Assembly (NCBI GenBank): GCA_021014325.1
Contig: CM037472.1
Span: 11,036,001 to 11,100,000, forward strand
Direction of reading: 5' to 3'
Length of the DNA stretch: 64,000 nucleotides
From: Plazaster borealis
Lineage: Eukaryota; Echinodermata; Asteroidea; Forcipulatida; Labidiasteridae
Numbering within the stretch: the first letter of the stretch is position 1; each line of letters begins with the position of its first letter. The position numbers and the translations under genes were made by a program. Positions 62,322 through 64,000 of the stretch are shown in pieces. The notes beneath the pieces are model-generated. The model was given only the letters and a program-made list of their open reading frames with translations, searched no databases and had not been told where the DNA came from.

Positions 62322-62601
62322 CTCTTGCATCACAATAACAGTTTCATCTTATTTTAATTGCCTGTGTGCAATTTTCTTGCATCAATGAGGAAATACATCA
62401 ACATAATAACAGCAATGCAAAAACCCAGTTTGTTTACTTATTTTGCATGACGTGAAATCGGTTTACATACGCCCCCATGCGGTCAAAAATACGGTGAATT
62501 GGGAATAAAACGGATCGACGGCCACATGAATATTTTGTAGGCCCTTAAAATATTCTATACTAGACAGATACAAAATAAACACAATAATGTTAAAAGTTGG
62601 A

Positions 62602-62653
62602 CCCCCATCCCCCCACCCCCCACCCCCAAAAAATAAATAAATAAATAAATAAA
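62602..62653. repeat. C-rich tract followed by (AAAT)n
   Basis: A run of C with single A or T interruptions (about 62602-62627) passes into about six AAAT tetranucleotides. This is simple-sequence DNA. Confidence 0.9.
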
Positions 62654-63066
62654 ACAAAATAAAAAATAAAAATATATTAATAATATATATTTTGAGGTTG
62701 CTCCTCATAAGGCCTCCAACTCCGTACTTTGCCGTCTTCCTGGAGGACCCCCGCGCCACCAAGGCAAGGGTACCGCCGGGGCCCGCGACCTAGGAAGACC
62801 CATGCCCGATGTGCTCTCTCTCGATCCTCCTTTGATCACGGACCGAGTCTGTCCGGCCAGTTGGTGGGGAACGGAGCGCCGCCGGCCCCTTTGAGGTTGC
62901 TCCTCCGAAGGCCTCCAAAATAAATGCAACGCAAATATTAAACAATGCTGCTGCAATATTCTTTGTATCTTCTAGTGTGTTGTTGCATGAATACAAAAAT
63001 TTAAAAAAAATAAAATAAAATTAAAAAAAAAAATTCAAATTGAACCTGGAAAAAAAAGGGTAAAAA

Positions 63067-63379
63067 GTTACGCTGTGGTTGTCGGGCTTTCAGGCACCGG
63101 AATCAGTTTAATAAAACACACTGGCCCCTATCCGGCTTCCCTAGTTCCCTTCTGGCGTGGCATCCGACCCACAGCATGTCCTCCCCTGTTTCCGATCCTA
63201 GCCTTTGAATTGGTGCTGTCCATCAGGGGAGGAGACAAGACAGAACCCCAGTCACGCTTTAGCCACATCAAGCAGTCTTGTACCTATATATAGGGCCAGC
63301 CGGACTCGAACCCAGACCGGGGCGTCTGAGCGTGAAACAGTCCCGGCACTTATCCAACTGTGCTAGTTAGTGTCGGTAC
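63067..63379 (-). mobile_element. tRNA-derived SINE, copy 2
   Basis: The same SINE as at 60895-61207, carried by the duplication. The B box complement is at 63302-63312 and the A-box-like complement at 63354-63365. Confidence 0.65.
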
Positions 63380-63497
63380 TTAATCCCTGGAATTTTACAT
63401 TGTATGTAGCTTGGAATCTACGTGCAACTATAATTGACCATAACTATTTTTGACCGCATGAGGGAGGGCGGGCGTTTTCATCAGGGAATTATCTTGG

Positions 63498-64000
63498 GCG
63501 CAACACCCTAAATAAGCTCCCATAGCAACCAATGCTAAATGCTAAATATTCAAATATACTCAAAAAATAGTAGTTAAAGTCTCTCTCAGCAGCCTCTTGA
63601 AAACCAATCAAACATATTTTCGGACAACTAAAGGTCAGATTTCTTTTCAATTTTTGGCAGGTCAGCCGTTTGGAATCTTTGCTAATTACCCCAGAAATAA
63701 ACAGCCCGACCGATAGGGTTAGGGTTAGTGTTGATTACCCGAATTATGTGTTTTTTCCCAAACCGATTTGCTGCCTGTTTTTTGTGTAAAACTTATCTAC
63801 TTCCTAAGCCAAATAGGACCAACTTTAAAGCCTAAAATTGATCAATTCTCCTCAAAAGTTGAAGCACAGAACCCCCAGGTTGTGCTAACTTGTCATACTA
63901 ACACAATCTATCAGTTGCATGACCCCAAATACGTTATTATTCAACAGATTTGAGGGCCTACAAAATAATTATGATAATCAGTTTGGCGCACGAATTTTGG
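63498..64000. mobile_element. MITE-like element, third copy, cut by window edge
   Basis: Same sequence as 61325-61827, including the telomere-like insertion. It is truncated here only by the end of the window. Confidence 0.6.

Larger units (their letters stand above)
61273..62491. repeat. 16-bp perfect inverted repeat bounding the MITE pair
   Basis: TATTTTTGACCGCATG at 61273-61288 and CATGCGGTCAAAAATA at 62476-62491 are exact reverse complements, and both continue inward with G/C-rich bases (AGGGAGGGCGGGCG versus the complement of CGCCCC). They may be the ends of a composite element of about 1.2 kb that contains both MITE copies. Confidence 0.5.
62735..64000. repeat. Near-identical direct duplication, copy 2
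   Basis: The counterpart of 60563-61827 at an offset of 2172-2173. It runs to the window edge, so its true right end is not seen. Just left of it, TTGAGGTTGCTCCTC (about 62693-62707) repeats a block found inside the duplication at about 62892-62906. Confidence 0.95.

Overview
The window is nuclear DNA from an animal. It holds one intron-containing rhodopsin-family GPCR gene with metazoan splice signals, a very long satellite array, several non-autonomous DNA transposon (MITE) types, tRNA-derived SINEs, microsatellites, and a 500-base run of N typical of a scaffold gap. Two of the short repeats (a GGGCCCAATTT...ATAGAGC type and an AAGGACACGTTGCC foldback type) look like repeats I associate with echinoderm genomes. 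A marine deuterostome, probably an echinoderm, is my best guess. That rests on recollection of repeat style and not on a search.

Layout. Positions 1-47095 are a head-to-tail satellite of about 105 units, each about 448 bp. It runs off the left edge of the window. The core (about 2-38 kb) is highly homogenised and built from a small set of recurring haplotypes with local higher-order repeats. The right edge (about 38-47.1 kb) decays in substitutions and indels and ends in a unit with an internal deletion. Positions 47.1-54.5 kb hold intergenic DNA with MITEs, (GTTT)n tracts and a decayed partial duplicate of the neighbouring receptor gene. Positions 54729-56235 (minus strand) hold an apparently complete two-exon GPCR of 357 residues. 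Positions 56.4-57.2 kb are its 5' flank, which is also present in the decayed duplicate. Positions 57.2-58.87 kb show nothing I can name. Positions 58.87-59.27 kb are a long foldback element, followed directly by an 18-copy, 27-bp minisatellite. From 60563 to the end there is a 1.27-kb segment present twice at about 99.5% identity. It carries a tRNA-derived SINE and MITE-like elements, and one copy abuts the assembly gap.

The only confident protein-coding gene is the GPCR. The approximately 102-aa (minus) and 70-aa (plus) open frames repeated through the first 47 kb follow from a near-identical satellite and are not annotated as genes. The most interesting material is the satellite itself (unit haplotypes, recurrent trimers, edge decay) and the eroded tandem copy of the receptor locus.
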